Source: Struthio camelus (Eukaryota > Chordata > Aves > Struthioniformes > Struthionidae). Taken from it: a stretch of DNA of 64,000 nucleotides. Of this stretch, positions 36,177 through 47,400 are shown in pieces. A model generated the notes under the pieces. It saw only the letters and a list, made by a program, of their open reading frames with translations. It did not search any database and was not told where the DNA came from. Numbering within the stretch: the first letter of the stretch is position 1; every line of letters begins with the position of its first letter. The stretch spans positions 10,540,001-10,604,000 of the forward strand of contig NC_090947.1 of the NCBI RefSeq assembly GCF_040807025.1. Reading direction: 5' to 3'. A program made the position numbers and the translations under genes.

Positions 36177-38399
36177 CTGAAAGATGGACTGGAAGGGAAA
36201 CAGTTAAAGAAAAAAAAAATTGTCAACATTCAAAAGTTATTTTTTCTTGATATTCTTCCAAGTCTCCCTTGTTTTATGTGCATGTGCAGAAATGAAGGGA
36301 TCTTCTGACCAAATAGCTCCAGAGAAAAGAAAATGGGTATAGGACAGATGGAGAGAGAGCTCAGAGATGAGAAAGATAAGAACAGAGAGAGAAACGAGTG
36401 TGAGGCAGACTTCCAGCACAGAGGTTTTCAGTTGCTATAGTTAGCATTTGGAAAAGTCCCAAGAAACTGAAATCAGGATCCTGTGGTGGAATGTGTTGAA
36501 CAAACACAGCAACAGGTGCTCTTATTAGCTTTACTCATAATACCTTCCTGATCTTTATATGTGACTACTTAAAGCAGTTGCAGCAGACCTCAGTATGTTT
36601 CCACTGCTGACTCCTGAACGTCCAAAGAGTACAGTAATGGTGGTACCCAGTACGGAACACAATATCCAGGCGCACGCACTTAAGTTGTATACAGAAGGAC
36701 TCCTTCCATTAGGTGCCTGCATATAAAAGTTCCACCCTCAAGTCACAATCTCCTCCTCCTTCTGGTGTTGCAGTGTGTAACAGTCTGGTAGAATCTGCTG
36801 TCTCCTTTCATTTTAGCTCCATTTCAGAATGATACTTACACCCATTACTCTTCCAACTGGGTGTGTGCATTCAGATCCATTTTGCTTGTATGTACTAGAT
36901 CATGTCTTCCATCATGTTTCTAGGTTCCCCTAAATTCAGTGCAATTTTTATCCGCTTGTGCGTTCCCAGTAGTAATCAATATGTAACTTAATCATCCAGT
37001 GCTTTACTGTTAAAGAGATGCTTATTATTCTACTGAATACTTGGACAATGCAAGCACTACTGCAGCTAATAAAGTATTTCCACTACAGCCCTTCCCCACT
37101 TAATCCTCACCTTTAATATTGTTTTTCCTCCACCATGGAAGGCTCTCAGCTGCAAAGCTAAACACACTTGCTTAGCTTTATAATCTGCATGACTAATTCT
37201 TAGCTGAGACAGTTGCCACTGAAGGCAGTAGAGCTGTCACACAAGTTAGGAGCCTGCCCCTTGAACAGTCTCAACTGACAAAAAATAAAGATAAGCTTAT
37301 GTAGAAATTTTTGAGGGACTGCAGTCTAAATAAATGATTTAATACGGGAATAGTTCCTCATTGATTTAATTACTATATTTATCATAAATGCACTGGAAGG
37401 TTTTTAAATGGTTTGAAGAGCTGTAAAGAAGCATTTGGGCAGGGTTTAGAAGACTTATACTCATGCACATATAGCCAGCACATACAGCACTGTATTGCCC
37501 TGCCAAGAACAAATACAAGGTGAGTTGTCTTACTTCTACTTACTGTTCTGTTTACCTCAATTCCCAAAGAAAAATGAAAAAAAAATTCTCAATTATAGTA
37601 ATTTACAGAATTACATTAACTCAGGCAAAACTCAAAAAAGGATATGCCTCTTTCTTAGATAAAACAGCAACAATTCTTCAGAATCTGCCTGCCTCTCTGT
37701 TACCTACAATAGAAGATGAAAAGAGAGATTATGGGTTAGAGAGGGAGCTAATATAACCTCCCCATGAGGATTAACTGTGCTGTTGAAATGCTGTGATTGT
37801 GGATTAATATGTGGTGTGCTTGTACAGCATCAGGAACCTGTCACTTATTCACAATTTGCAAATAAATAAATGAACAGGCCAGGCAGTATTGGGCAAATAC
37901 GTTCTTTTAAAGTAACAGAAATAATGGTTTATTCAGAGAACTGAAAGAGAAAGGAAGCTAAGTGAGGACAGGGTACAAAAAGAAGAGAGTCTTTGGGCTA
38001 GATCCTTTACTGATTCATATCAGCGTGAACCAAAAATGTCACATAAAACCAGACCTTTAGTTTCAAAATCATGTTTGTGTGAAAACTCCATGTATTTTTA
38101 TCTCCCCAACACTGACTTCTCCTTGAAATCAGTGTTGAGGCTTACTGATGGTACAGCAACATGCTGGAGACAAGATAACACAACTTTGAAAACGTATTAG
38201 GGCCCATTACAGCAGAATGAAAATCGATCGAATTTTAGGCTTCCTGAAGAGTTCTGCTGTACCAGCACTGTGCTGCAACTTACTCACAGACATATAATTT
38301 AGACATAAGAAAATATGAACAAGTTCAGGAATTTGTTTAGAATTGCAGAGTGAAACAACTGCAGGTTGTTCTGTGGTATTGAGAGATCAATAGAACTAC

Positions 38400-38475
38400 A
38401 GTAAAATCTCAGTTTTTCCACAGGAAGGAACAAACCACATTGCAGAAGAAGTTCAGAGCTTCGGAGTATCTTCAC
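38400..38475 (-). pseudogene. AOX2: Candidate AOX2 pseudogene exon 2, strongly diverged
   Basis: 76 nt, from TTTAG|GTGAAG to TTTACT|GTAGTT, open, with the right end phase (1) to join exon 3. The tail reads VEKLRFY where functional AOX has a KKLRLTG-type sequence; the rest barely resembles the expected E-K-N-x-D-P-E pattern. It is either a decayed exon 2 or a chance match. Confidence 0.4.
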
Positions 38476-39570
38476 CTAAAATGAAGGGGTGGCAATAATA
38501 TTGGCTATTTGGGAGCACGTTTTTCTATCAGTTAAATAACATCAGTAGTACGTGATACTGCTTTAGAAAATATAAAATAGCATCATTTGACTTGAACCTT
38601 TTTTCAGAGTGTGTCTTTAAGCACAGCCGGTATGTAATGACAGGTAAAATACAACAGACAAAAGAACTGAACCACTTTTTCCTTAATTCACCTAGAATCA
38701 GGTTTAAAAAAAAGCCAGTACACTCACTCTAAAATATAAAAAAAATTAAAAAACTAGAAAACAGCTCTAGAAAAATACATCTCAAGTACTTTCTTTTAAG
38801 AGAGAAATAAAACTCCATTTCAGCTTATAATATATTTTAGGTGATATGTTTGTTAATAGGAATTCTTATTCACTTGACCTGGAAAGAAACAAAAGGTGAC
38901 AAAATGTCTTAGAAAATGAAATGTGAGGTTTTGGCATCAAGAACAGAAAAAAGTCGTTAATTTTATTTTCAGCTTATTCTTTTACTAGTGACCTAATTAC
39001 TCTCACTACATTGAGTTCAGAAGCACGTTAGTATGAGATTTTAGTAAATAGCAAAACTAATGATAATTCTAAAAATTCTGTGACATGAAGGATAACATAA
39101 AGTTATTGAGGCTATGCAAAAACTTTTGATCTTTATGTGCACCTAGAAAATACTGAGCCAATGTATGCCCCTTTATGTTAAGTTACACAGAGCTAAGATT
39201 TTGAAATTTCAGAGAATTTAACGCTTAACTGTGATTCATTTCAATGGAAGTTCTAAAGCTTTCAAAAGAAATTTCATTTATGATTCAATTTCAATGGAAA
39301 ATCCTAAGACAAGTTTAAAATTCTTTGACTCGAACTGAAACCATAAAGCAACCCAATATTCCTATTCACAGTAAAGACACAGCGTAAAGTTAGGAATAAT
39401 CCACGAGTCCAATTTGGTAGAAAGTTGAGGATGCTGTCAGGAAGATCCCAGGCAAGAGATGATTATCCATGAATGAATTGCTGCTCCAGAATAACAGCTT
39501 TCCTGTTTTGACTATAAACAGTAACCATTAAAGCAGTGCCCTTCAAACACAATGCACTTAAAAAACTTAC

Positions 39571-39624
39571 CTTCCTGCCACTCACAAAAAAGATAAGCTC
39601 ATCTGATTGTAGGGGGTAAGCCAT
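39571..39624 (-). pseudogene. AOX2: AOX2 pseudogene exon 1 (start codon)
   Basis: 54 nt, reading MAYPLQSDELIFFVSGRK with donor AGGAAG|GTAAGT. It matches the usual AOX/XDH first exon, which ends in VNGRK. The ATG context (CAGCATGG) is good. Confidence 0.9.
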
Positions 39625-42600
39625 GCTGTTGTACTAAAATCTGAAAAAATAAAGTATTGCATACCACTGGGAAAGTAATGAAATGCTATATGCTCCTAAA
39701 GGTCAACTGAGTTTGCTTTGTACCTCGCAGAATTTATTTTCAGACTAAGCATCAAATGATGTAAACAGGGAAGAGCCAGTGTTAGCATATGCAGTTACTC
39801 AACAATTAATGTACTTTCACATAGTAATGCACCAATCTTTCTACTCCTACACACTGCTCCAACTCTTCTCTGGTGAGCTGAAATAATCTGGAAAGAATTA
39901 GCTCAACTAATGTAGATGTCTGTCTGGTGCCTGCCCAGAACTGACCCAGCCTCAACAGCTCAGAACTGCTATGCTAGAAATGAGGGTGCCTCTGCTAAGT
40001 CCCCTGAGGAACCCAGCCCAGTAGGAGTACTCTGAGCATGCCAAGCCTGCACTGTCAGGGTTGTCATCTCCACAAAATCCAGTGATGGCTACTGTAATTA
40101 AAAGTAGTAACGATGTCACTTCCCACTTTTATATCAAAGTGTAAATTTCAGAACATGCACTTCAATCGCCCCTCAGAGGAAGAATTCAAACCCTAATCAT
40201 CTTCATGTTGATTTGGTACCCAACATACCAGGCAATGAGCTAAGTGAAACAGGAGTACTTTCCACACCACCCAGTGCCTCTTATGCAGCAAGTGATCTGG
40301 AATTCATTAGGAGAGTCAGAAAGCTTACTTCTGTAACATAAGTCACTTACCTATGATGGCAGACTTATAGGTTTAAACTACAACTCTCAGGCCTGTTTTT
40401 GTATATTATTCAGTAACTGATGAATATAGAACACGTAGGAATGCCCGAAGCTAGAACCCAGGATGTACAACAATATCCAGTTTTGTGGGGTGTCAAATGC
40501 TGAACTGTGGAGCCATGCTTCTCATTTTAGCCTTTCACTAATCTGAATGATCTAGATTTTTTCCTGCAGAGTGACCAAAGTTTTAATAGCATTAAGACTG
40601 CTACTATATATACATTTAAAATTTCCTACTGGTTATCTCTATGCCCTGCTAGCTCAACAGCCTGGCTGCTCTGGATGCTGTCAGGAAATGACCACTCTCT
40701 AGATGTGCTAGATATGTAGGAACTGGAATCTCAAATACTGGTTTGGGATTCTAAATTCTTATCCATTATTCTGGATTTGGATCCAGAAAACAAGGTGATT
40801 GGTTCCAAAATGCTTTATTACAGCTGGCCTTTTTTATTTAAAAGTGGATTTATGTGCATGACTTTCAAAGGTCATTTTTATACAAATATGTCTTTGTTTC
40901 ACTTACCATTTTTATACATTACAACAAAGGTCTCTTTACTTCATTTAATGAGTGAGCAAGTCTAGGTTTGCAAGATGAAGTAGTCAATCCCACATATTTT
41001 ATCGCTCCCCCTTAGAAGGAAAGAAAATGATTCTCCACAGCTATGCTGCTTCTTTTGTGTTTTAGCCTCTAATGTATGCCTAAGGCCTACCAAAATGCAA
41101 GTTGTGAAGAGACTTCAGCCACTAAGTTTTGCAGGCAAAAGCCGTAACACATCCTGCCAACCATGGTACTGCTGTACTGTCCATGACAGTATACATCCAC
41201 ACATTGTAGGCAAAACAATGCAGGTTCAGAGGCCTGAGAAGAGAAAGAACCAGATCCAGTACTGGACTTTGGCAGTCCAATATCTAATTTTCAGAGTACC
41301 AGGCCTTCCAGATCAGAACCCAGTACTTACATTAGGAGTTTAAGCTTCCCTAAACAGACAACAGGAGTGCTGAGGGTGGGTAGTTACATAAACACTTATT
41401 TTAGCAAGAAAACTAGTAGGCAAAGTTCTCCACCATTTTAAGTGTGGGCGTTTCTGTGCAGTGCACATGAATGTGTCAATAGCTACTCAATGTGCTAGCG
41501 CCTGTGGAGCCTTAAACCTTCTGCTTATCTAGCCCCTTGAGCCTGTACATTTCTAACAACATTCAAAATGTAACAACAACAACCAAAAAAACTCTTTACT
41601 ACTTGTCAATTCCAATTTTATTTCATAATATCTCATGTAGCCACAGTGTCATATATCAGGATGTTTAACTGCGGATAATTCCAGCTTCCATGCAGTTTTT
41701 TCTAAATACCTAAAAGCCAGGAGAGAACTTGATATGTTTGAGTCCAAAAAACCCCAACAACCCATATTCGGTACATGTATAGATTTTACTGAGACAATCA
41801 GGTAACAGTAACACTTGGAAATGAGGTGGGAGGAATATTTGTCAGTAATAGCTTAGAAATACTGTAAAACAGGCACGTGATCTGCAAAAAGCAAAGTGCA
41901 GTTCCAGCATACAATGAATCACAAGAGTGCAAATACCTCAGCACTGCAGGTAGAGAGAGGGGGAGGGACAGGGATCATGCTAGGATCGGTGCAAGAGTTA
42001 AGTTCTCTGGAACTTAGCAGCACCTATGCTGATGAAAGGTATACAGGAGAGCCACAAAGCACCCTCCTCCAGTTTCATTAACCCTATATGCTACCTGCTT
42101 CAGCATATCCCAGGATTTGCCCATGGTTTGGGGCTCTTATTGACATGCGGGATTTGTGAGTGGCCCTTCACTAACAAGCCCACAGTGAAACTAAGACAAA
42201 AACTTTCAAATCCAAAAGTCTAACTAGGGCAGCAGCATTCATATTTAAATGGGTTTTTTTAGTTTCCTACAATATATAAAAGCTAAAGATATACAAGCAA
42301 AGTGAAGAGAAAGAACAACCACTGGGGGCTTCAATCGCCTAAACTAGGGTTCTAGTGCCACTTTAGATATCCTAGTACATCCTGCTTGGCCTCCAGTTGC
42401 TATGTCGTACCTGCCAAGAGGCAGATGTCCCTCTTGTCTATCCTATGACATCTAAAATCGTACTAGATACCTATGTCTAAGTACCTGAATTTCGCTCACT
42501 TACAGAGGTTACAGAGACACAAACAAATTGAAAGACACTGTCTCTTAATAGCCAATACAGAAACAGGTTGACCCATTAACTTGATTTCTGTCACAGATTC

Positions 42601-44342
42601 AGTATCAACTTACAAAAACAGGGATGGAAGGCAAGAAGAGGAAATAGTCTGTGGGAAACTGAGGAGCAATGAAATACTAAGAAACTGCAGGCTGACATGT
42701 AAAACAAACTAGTTAGAGACATTTATTTTCATTACAAATGGCAGTCTTTATGGCTCTGGAGAAATCTGACCTGTGAGAAATTGGAAGGGCAGTCATCGTG
42801 CTCAGCAAGGAATGACTGATGCAGGCTCACTGAAACCACACACAGAACATACAAATTATCCATTTTCCCAGTTCTATGTTCCTATCAAAGAACTGCTACA
42901 ATTATTAAGGTGCTGCTTCGGGTAACTACTGTAGTCTCATCAACAAAATAAAAAAGATTGTTTTTCAGTGTTAGGATGTATCCCAAATCAAAGCCTCAAA
43001 TCCAAAAAAAACACGGAGCTCTGTGTGTGTGTGCACGCGCACATGCACATATGTGTTCAGAAATGTAACTTCAGCTTTGCATTTCAAGAATAGGAAAGGC
43101 TGAAGTTCTTAGTTCAGTATTGTGGATTTAGATACTGAAATACGAATGCTGTGACTGGAGCTTTCATAATATATTAACTTGGTATATTCTATGTAATTTC
43201 TTGGTCTTATTTAGGTTGCAAATATATGATACATCAAATTTATTAACACCTTGATTTCTGTTACCATTTAATATAGTGCTGCTTCATCTTTTCCTATTTT
43301 CTCCAGCTACTACTTCTTGGGCGCAGTTCTAATCCTATTGCACCCTGGGCAAGATCAGATATCTGATCTTTGCGAAATCATCTTTTGATCTTATTATGTT
43401 TTATACATCTGCTTTATCACAGGAGTTTTCAAGAGTAAGAGAAGGGCTCTCAACTCTACGTCCATGGCTCAATATAGTCCTGAGTACAGGTTTAACCAGT
43501 GCACAACAGCACTGCTTAAGAATCCTTTCCACAGACAGTTTCATCCAGGCTCCTTTTCAAAGCACACTGAACTCTGTGCAAGTGTTTCCATTAAAGTTCA
43601 GAGGCTCTGGGCTAATTCTGCGAGAAAAAGAAATCCTCCAAGGGAAACAAGAGCAAAGTAACTCTTGCAGCTTTTGGGATAAATTCATCTTCTGTTTACA
43701 CAGGTCAGCCACAGCAATTTTCCTGGCATAGCGAAAGAAAATCAGAACTCATGTCTTACATGTTATTATCACAAAGATGTCTGTGCCAAAAGAATATAGA
43801 GCAGCTTTACCACAAATTATTGCATCACCTTTGTAACCGAAAAGGGACTGAATCCAATGAACAGGGTTCTAATTCTTCAACAGACAAAGATCTTTGCACA
43901 GACACTCCGCTGCAAGACTAAAATCTAAATTAGCTGAAGCCTTTCAAAAATCAAATATCATATCAAGTTGTTAAAGCCTGACAAATAGCAGTAAGGCATC
44001 TAACATACCTTGATAATTCATCCTAACCTTCTTCTCCCACAATTGCATTTGAGTTGATCTTTCTGGGGCTGCTGTGCAAGAAAGCTATTCAGCAGATCCT
44101 TCTTGTGGACTACATATGCTTCAAATGCAGGTATGTTTCTAGTAATTAAATACAGTAACTTTAAAGTACTGTAATGAGAGAGGGGGAAGACTATTAAGGG
44201 AGAACGAGGATAAAGGATAGAAGATGTCATATGCATTTCTTTGTAGCTGGAGCATATATTTCTGAAAATGAGAAAATATTATTTTTATCTGCATGTTGAT
44301 TAGTGTGTATTGAGGCAGTAAATTAGTACTTTCCATTGCATT
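39625..44342. other. Intergenic interval between AOX1 and the AOX2 pseudogene
   Basis: About 4.7 kb between the AOX1 stop region and the AOX2-type start codon. It would hold the AOX1 3'UTR and the former AOX2 promoter. A CA/TG-rich tract lies at 43,024–43,056. I could not identify a convincing core promoter, polyadenylation site or gene. The short open frames here show no family features. Confidence 0.55.
43024..43056. repeat. TG/CA-rich simple repeat
   Basis: TGTGTGTGTGCACGCGCACA followed by TGCACATATGTG, alternating purine-pyrimidine. Confidence 0.8.
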
Positions 44343-44426
44343 CTATTCAGATGTCGTGCACTCTATGGTTTGGCGTTCACACAGAAATGGCCCAAGAAGT
44401 GGAGGGGCAGATCCATTGTTCATCAT
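44343..44426 (-). CDS. AOX1: AOX1 last exon, reading frame uncertain
   Basis: The acceptor TATTTCTTTTAG|ATGATG is good. Joined in the phase left by exon 34, it reads [20 protein letters not shown] and so on to a TAG at 44,343. In the frame shifted by two bases the same DNA reads [16 protein letters not shown] and stops at 44,377, which looks like the usual family C-terminus (DEPGS...PW.I.V). One of the two must be the product: either the end has been frame-shifted in this lineage or a base is wrong in the assembly. Confidence 0.55.
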   Translation of the reverse strand: MMNNGSAPPLLGPFLCERQTIECTTSE

Positions 44427-47400
44427 CTAAAAGAAATAACAAAAAATTAAAAGAGTGACTTCTTATTACTATTTGACTAGCTCCCAACACTGTCCCTACT
44501 ATATGCCTCCAAGGCATTCTGAAGTCACTCAGTAGAGTGTTTTGCAGGAGATAGATGGGAAGTACCCACAGGAGGTGGCTACAAGGAAGGTCAGTGACAA
44601 CTGGGATGAGGGCTGAACATGGATGGAGAAGTATGGTCTCTGCGTTGGTGGATCTTACCTCCAGCAAGCTCCTGCAATGAGAACTGAACTCCACAGAGCT
44701 ACTGATTTGGGGTCCAATGACTCCCCACCACAGAAATACTAGCTACTAGGAGCAATCTGTAAGTGAGAACCCAAGAGTTTCTACAGCAGAACCTCAACAG
44801 AGGTCGAGGGCACAGCATGGATGTATGTTACTGCCGAGAACCTTGCTTCATGGGTTTTATGGACTAAATCAATACCTACACAGAAAAAATGGCAATAGCA
44901 GTGGGAATGTGGCTACAGCGAACAGTAGCAGAAAACAGGGAATCAGGAAGATGACCATTATTACAAGTATATTGGCTCATTTGTTTTTTTTCTGTATCCT
45001 TTCGTTAGTTTTGAATTCATTATTTTTCTCCCAAGGAGTATTGTGGGCATAGCAATGAGTACCAGAATGAGGCAGTTGAAACTGCTTGGAGGCTAATCTA
45101 GTATCCATTGCATGCTGCTAATAGGAGTTATTTAAATCTCTCTGGGATTTGACCCGCAGGAGAAAAGGACGAGGCTTCAGGAAGAAAGCAGACTGTAAAA
45201 ATGATCGAAGTTTCAAGGAAAGCATAGATTATACAAAATGAGGGAGATTCTAATGCAATGCTTGAATGCCATTTGCTAGAATAGCTTGTGCAAGTGAGAC
45301 TTGTTACCAGACATTTCAATTTCAAGGAGCGGGCAGCATGATACTGCTGTCTACAAAGCATGACGATCATTACATTATAAAGTAAGAGTCCCAAAAGGAA
45401 TGAGCTGTCTCCCCAGAGATACTTAAACAGATCCTTCCCTCACCTTCTTATTACCATCTCAGTAAAGTCATCTGCACAGGCTGCTCGTATTTGCTCAGGG
45501 GTCAGAGGGCTGTTCAGTGTGAAGGTCTTTTGTAATCCTCTTTCATTCCTCACACTAGTCACTGCATCTCTCAAAGCAAAGAACACAGAGCATCCCAAGA
45601 ACAGTCCTGCCTCTCCTATCCCCTGAAAGAGAACAAAGGAAGCCAAATAGGTGTAGGTTTTGAACAACTGAGAGGAATAAATGTCATTTCAGTATCAAAG
45701 GAAAAGCCTAAAAATCAGTAAGTTAAGAAGTGCTTCATCCTTTAATAACAAAGTTTTTCTTAGGTTCAGTGGAAGCAGGTTTATATCACAGCAAGTCTTA
45801 CGCTGCCAGCTGATTATTGGGATCTAAAAGGTAGGCTGCAGGTATCAGCTATTGATTTTAGAATCTTTTCGACGCCTTGCTAAACTGAAAAGACGACTTA
45901 CAGGCAGGTAAAATCAGAACAATACAAACCCAGGTACAGATATGACTAAGAAACAAAGCCTGAACTCAAACCAATTCCCTGAAGACAAACAACACTGACC
46001 TCTGTGAGCTTGATGTACTCTCACTGGTTCAAATGTGAGATTTACACTTGGTCCTTATCTCAAACACAAATCTACCCTTCTACCATAGTTCTCTCAATGC
46101 TGAGGTATTGAACATTTTAATCTGGATTGGATCTGCATATTGCAATTGAATCTTACTTTTCTGCTTGCTGAAATCTGCGAACCAAATGTCTTCCTGAAAC
46201 ACGCTGCCTAAAGACAGAATCACACCTTACTGTGGTGTATTTTAAGGGTAACTAAAGGAGTTATGTTCACAGAGAAGGATAAAAGTTCTGTTTGAGGGAT
46301 ATTAGTATCAGCTCTCTAGATCAACTATAGAACTACTTCACCTAGATGAGATTTTTTTTTTTTTAATAACTTTATTATTATTATCGGGACAGCTTAAAAT
46401 AATTTTAAAGGACCTATTTGTTCTTAAATAAATTTCTCCTTAAAATATCTTTTTTCCTCCTATAGTGCTGCTTTATTTTACTGTATTCTAAAAGCATGCC
46501 TAATACCTGAAACAGCTACAAATTTGCACAATTACCTTCATCTTGATTTACCATTACTGCTTATACGCAACTGGCCAGAATATTTGCAGATGTAAACTGA
46601 AACAGTGATTATAACAGCTGAATATTTGACCCAATCTCTCAGGTAAATACACCTGCATAATAAATATAGTTAAGCTGCTCACTCTCACTCTTACTAAGAT
46701 TTCTTTAGTAATTTCTTGGTTGTTTTTATTCTAACCCTCCAGTATGTTACCATATATTTTAAAAGTATAGCTTTAAATTCAGCTTGCACCTTTGGACACT
46801 TTTTATGGTCTGTTATTAAAGCCCTAACATTACCACTTGCCAGCCATGAAAGATAATGCAGCAATATCCCACATTATATCTTTTCACAGCAGCTTCCCTA
46901 ATGTCATAAACAAATGTGTGGATACCTGGTTGAAGAAATACTAACGAGGAGGAACTGGAAGCTTATGTGTGTTTTATATCAACGTAATTTCTTTGACAAT
47001 CCCGAGATTAAAAAACCAGGCCCCGTGATGGTTTGCTTACCTTGGATGCATAGATGGCGTAAGGATTTTGGGAAGATGACAGCAGGGAAACACTGAACTG
47101 TTCTGGAATATCGCAAACAGCAGGGATTTTATACTGATCTGGACCCCGCGTATAGAGGACTCCTTCTGGAGAGTACTTTAATTCCTCCATTGTGTAAAGT
47201 CCAATACCTTGAACAAAGGCACCTTCAATCTTTAAATAAGAGAGGAAATAACATTTACCTTCTCATATTCGGGAAAATGGGTAAAACTGTGGCAAGAACT
47301 GATTCATATCACCAGCTATTAGAAGACCATTTTCTTTCACGTTTGACTACTGGAATTCCTGAACATTTTGGGGCTGCCGTGATGGGAAAAGGTTTCACAC

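Larger units (their letters stand above)
10988..39624 (-). pseudogene. AOX2: AOX2-type aldehyde oxidase pseudogene (decayed tandem copy)
   Basis: A collinear series of AOX exons runs from a good start codon (39,624) to the exon with the catalytic-Glu motif (10,988). Intact AOX molybdoflavoenzymes have about 1,330 residues: two [2Fe-2S] domains, an FAD domain and a molybdenum-cofactor domain, and they oxidise aldehydes and N-heterocycles in the cytosol. Both iron-sulfur motifs are visible here ([10 protein letters not shown] in exon 3; QCGFCTPGM and LCRCTGYRP in exons 5–6). Exons 18–22 and 24–27 are absent; they would carry GGQEHF, GGAFGGK, FRGFG and GxEMGQG of the active site. Other lesions are two donors reading CT, one acceptor reading AA, a nonsense codon with a one-base deletion in exon 31, and frame slips in exons 10, 12 and 23. 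No last exon was found. Position beside BZW1 argues for the AOX2-type locus; the symbol is inferred from gene order. An assembly error cannot be excluded for single lesions but hardly for all of them. Confidence 0.88.

Noticed and set aside
10988..39624. The left AOX-like gene as xanthine dehydrogenase
   Set aside because: The gene order (AOX1 neighbour, BZW1 downstream) and exon sequences such as [23 protein letters not shown] and ADDF fit AOX; XDH lies elsewhere in vertebrates.
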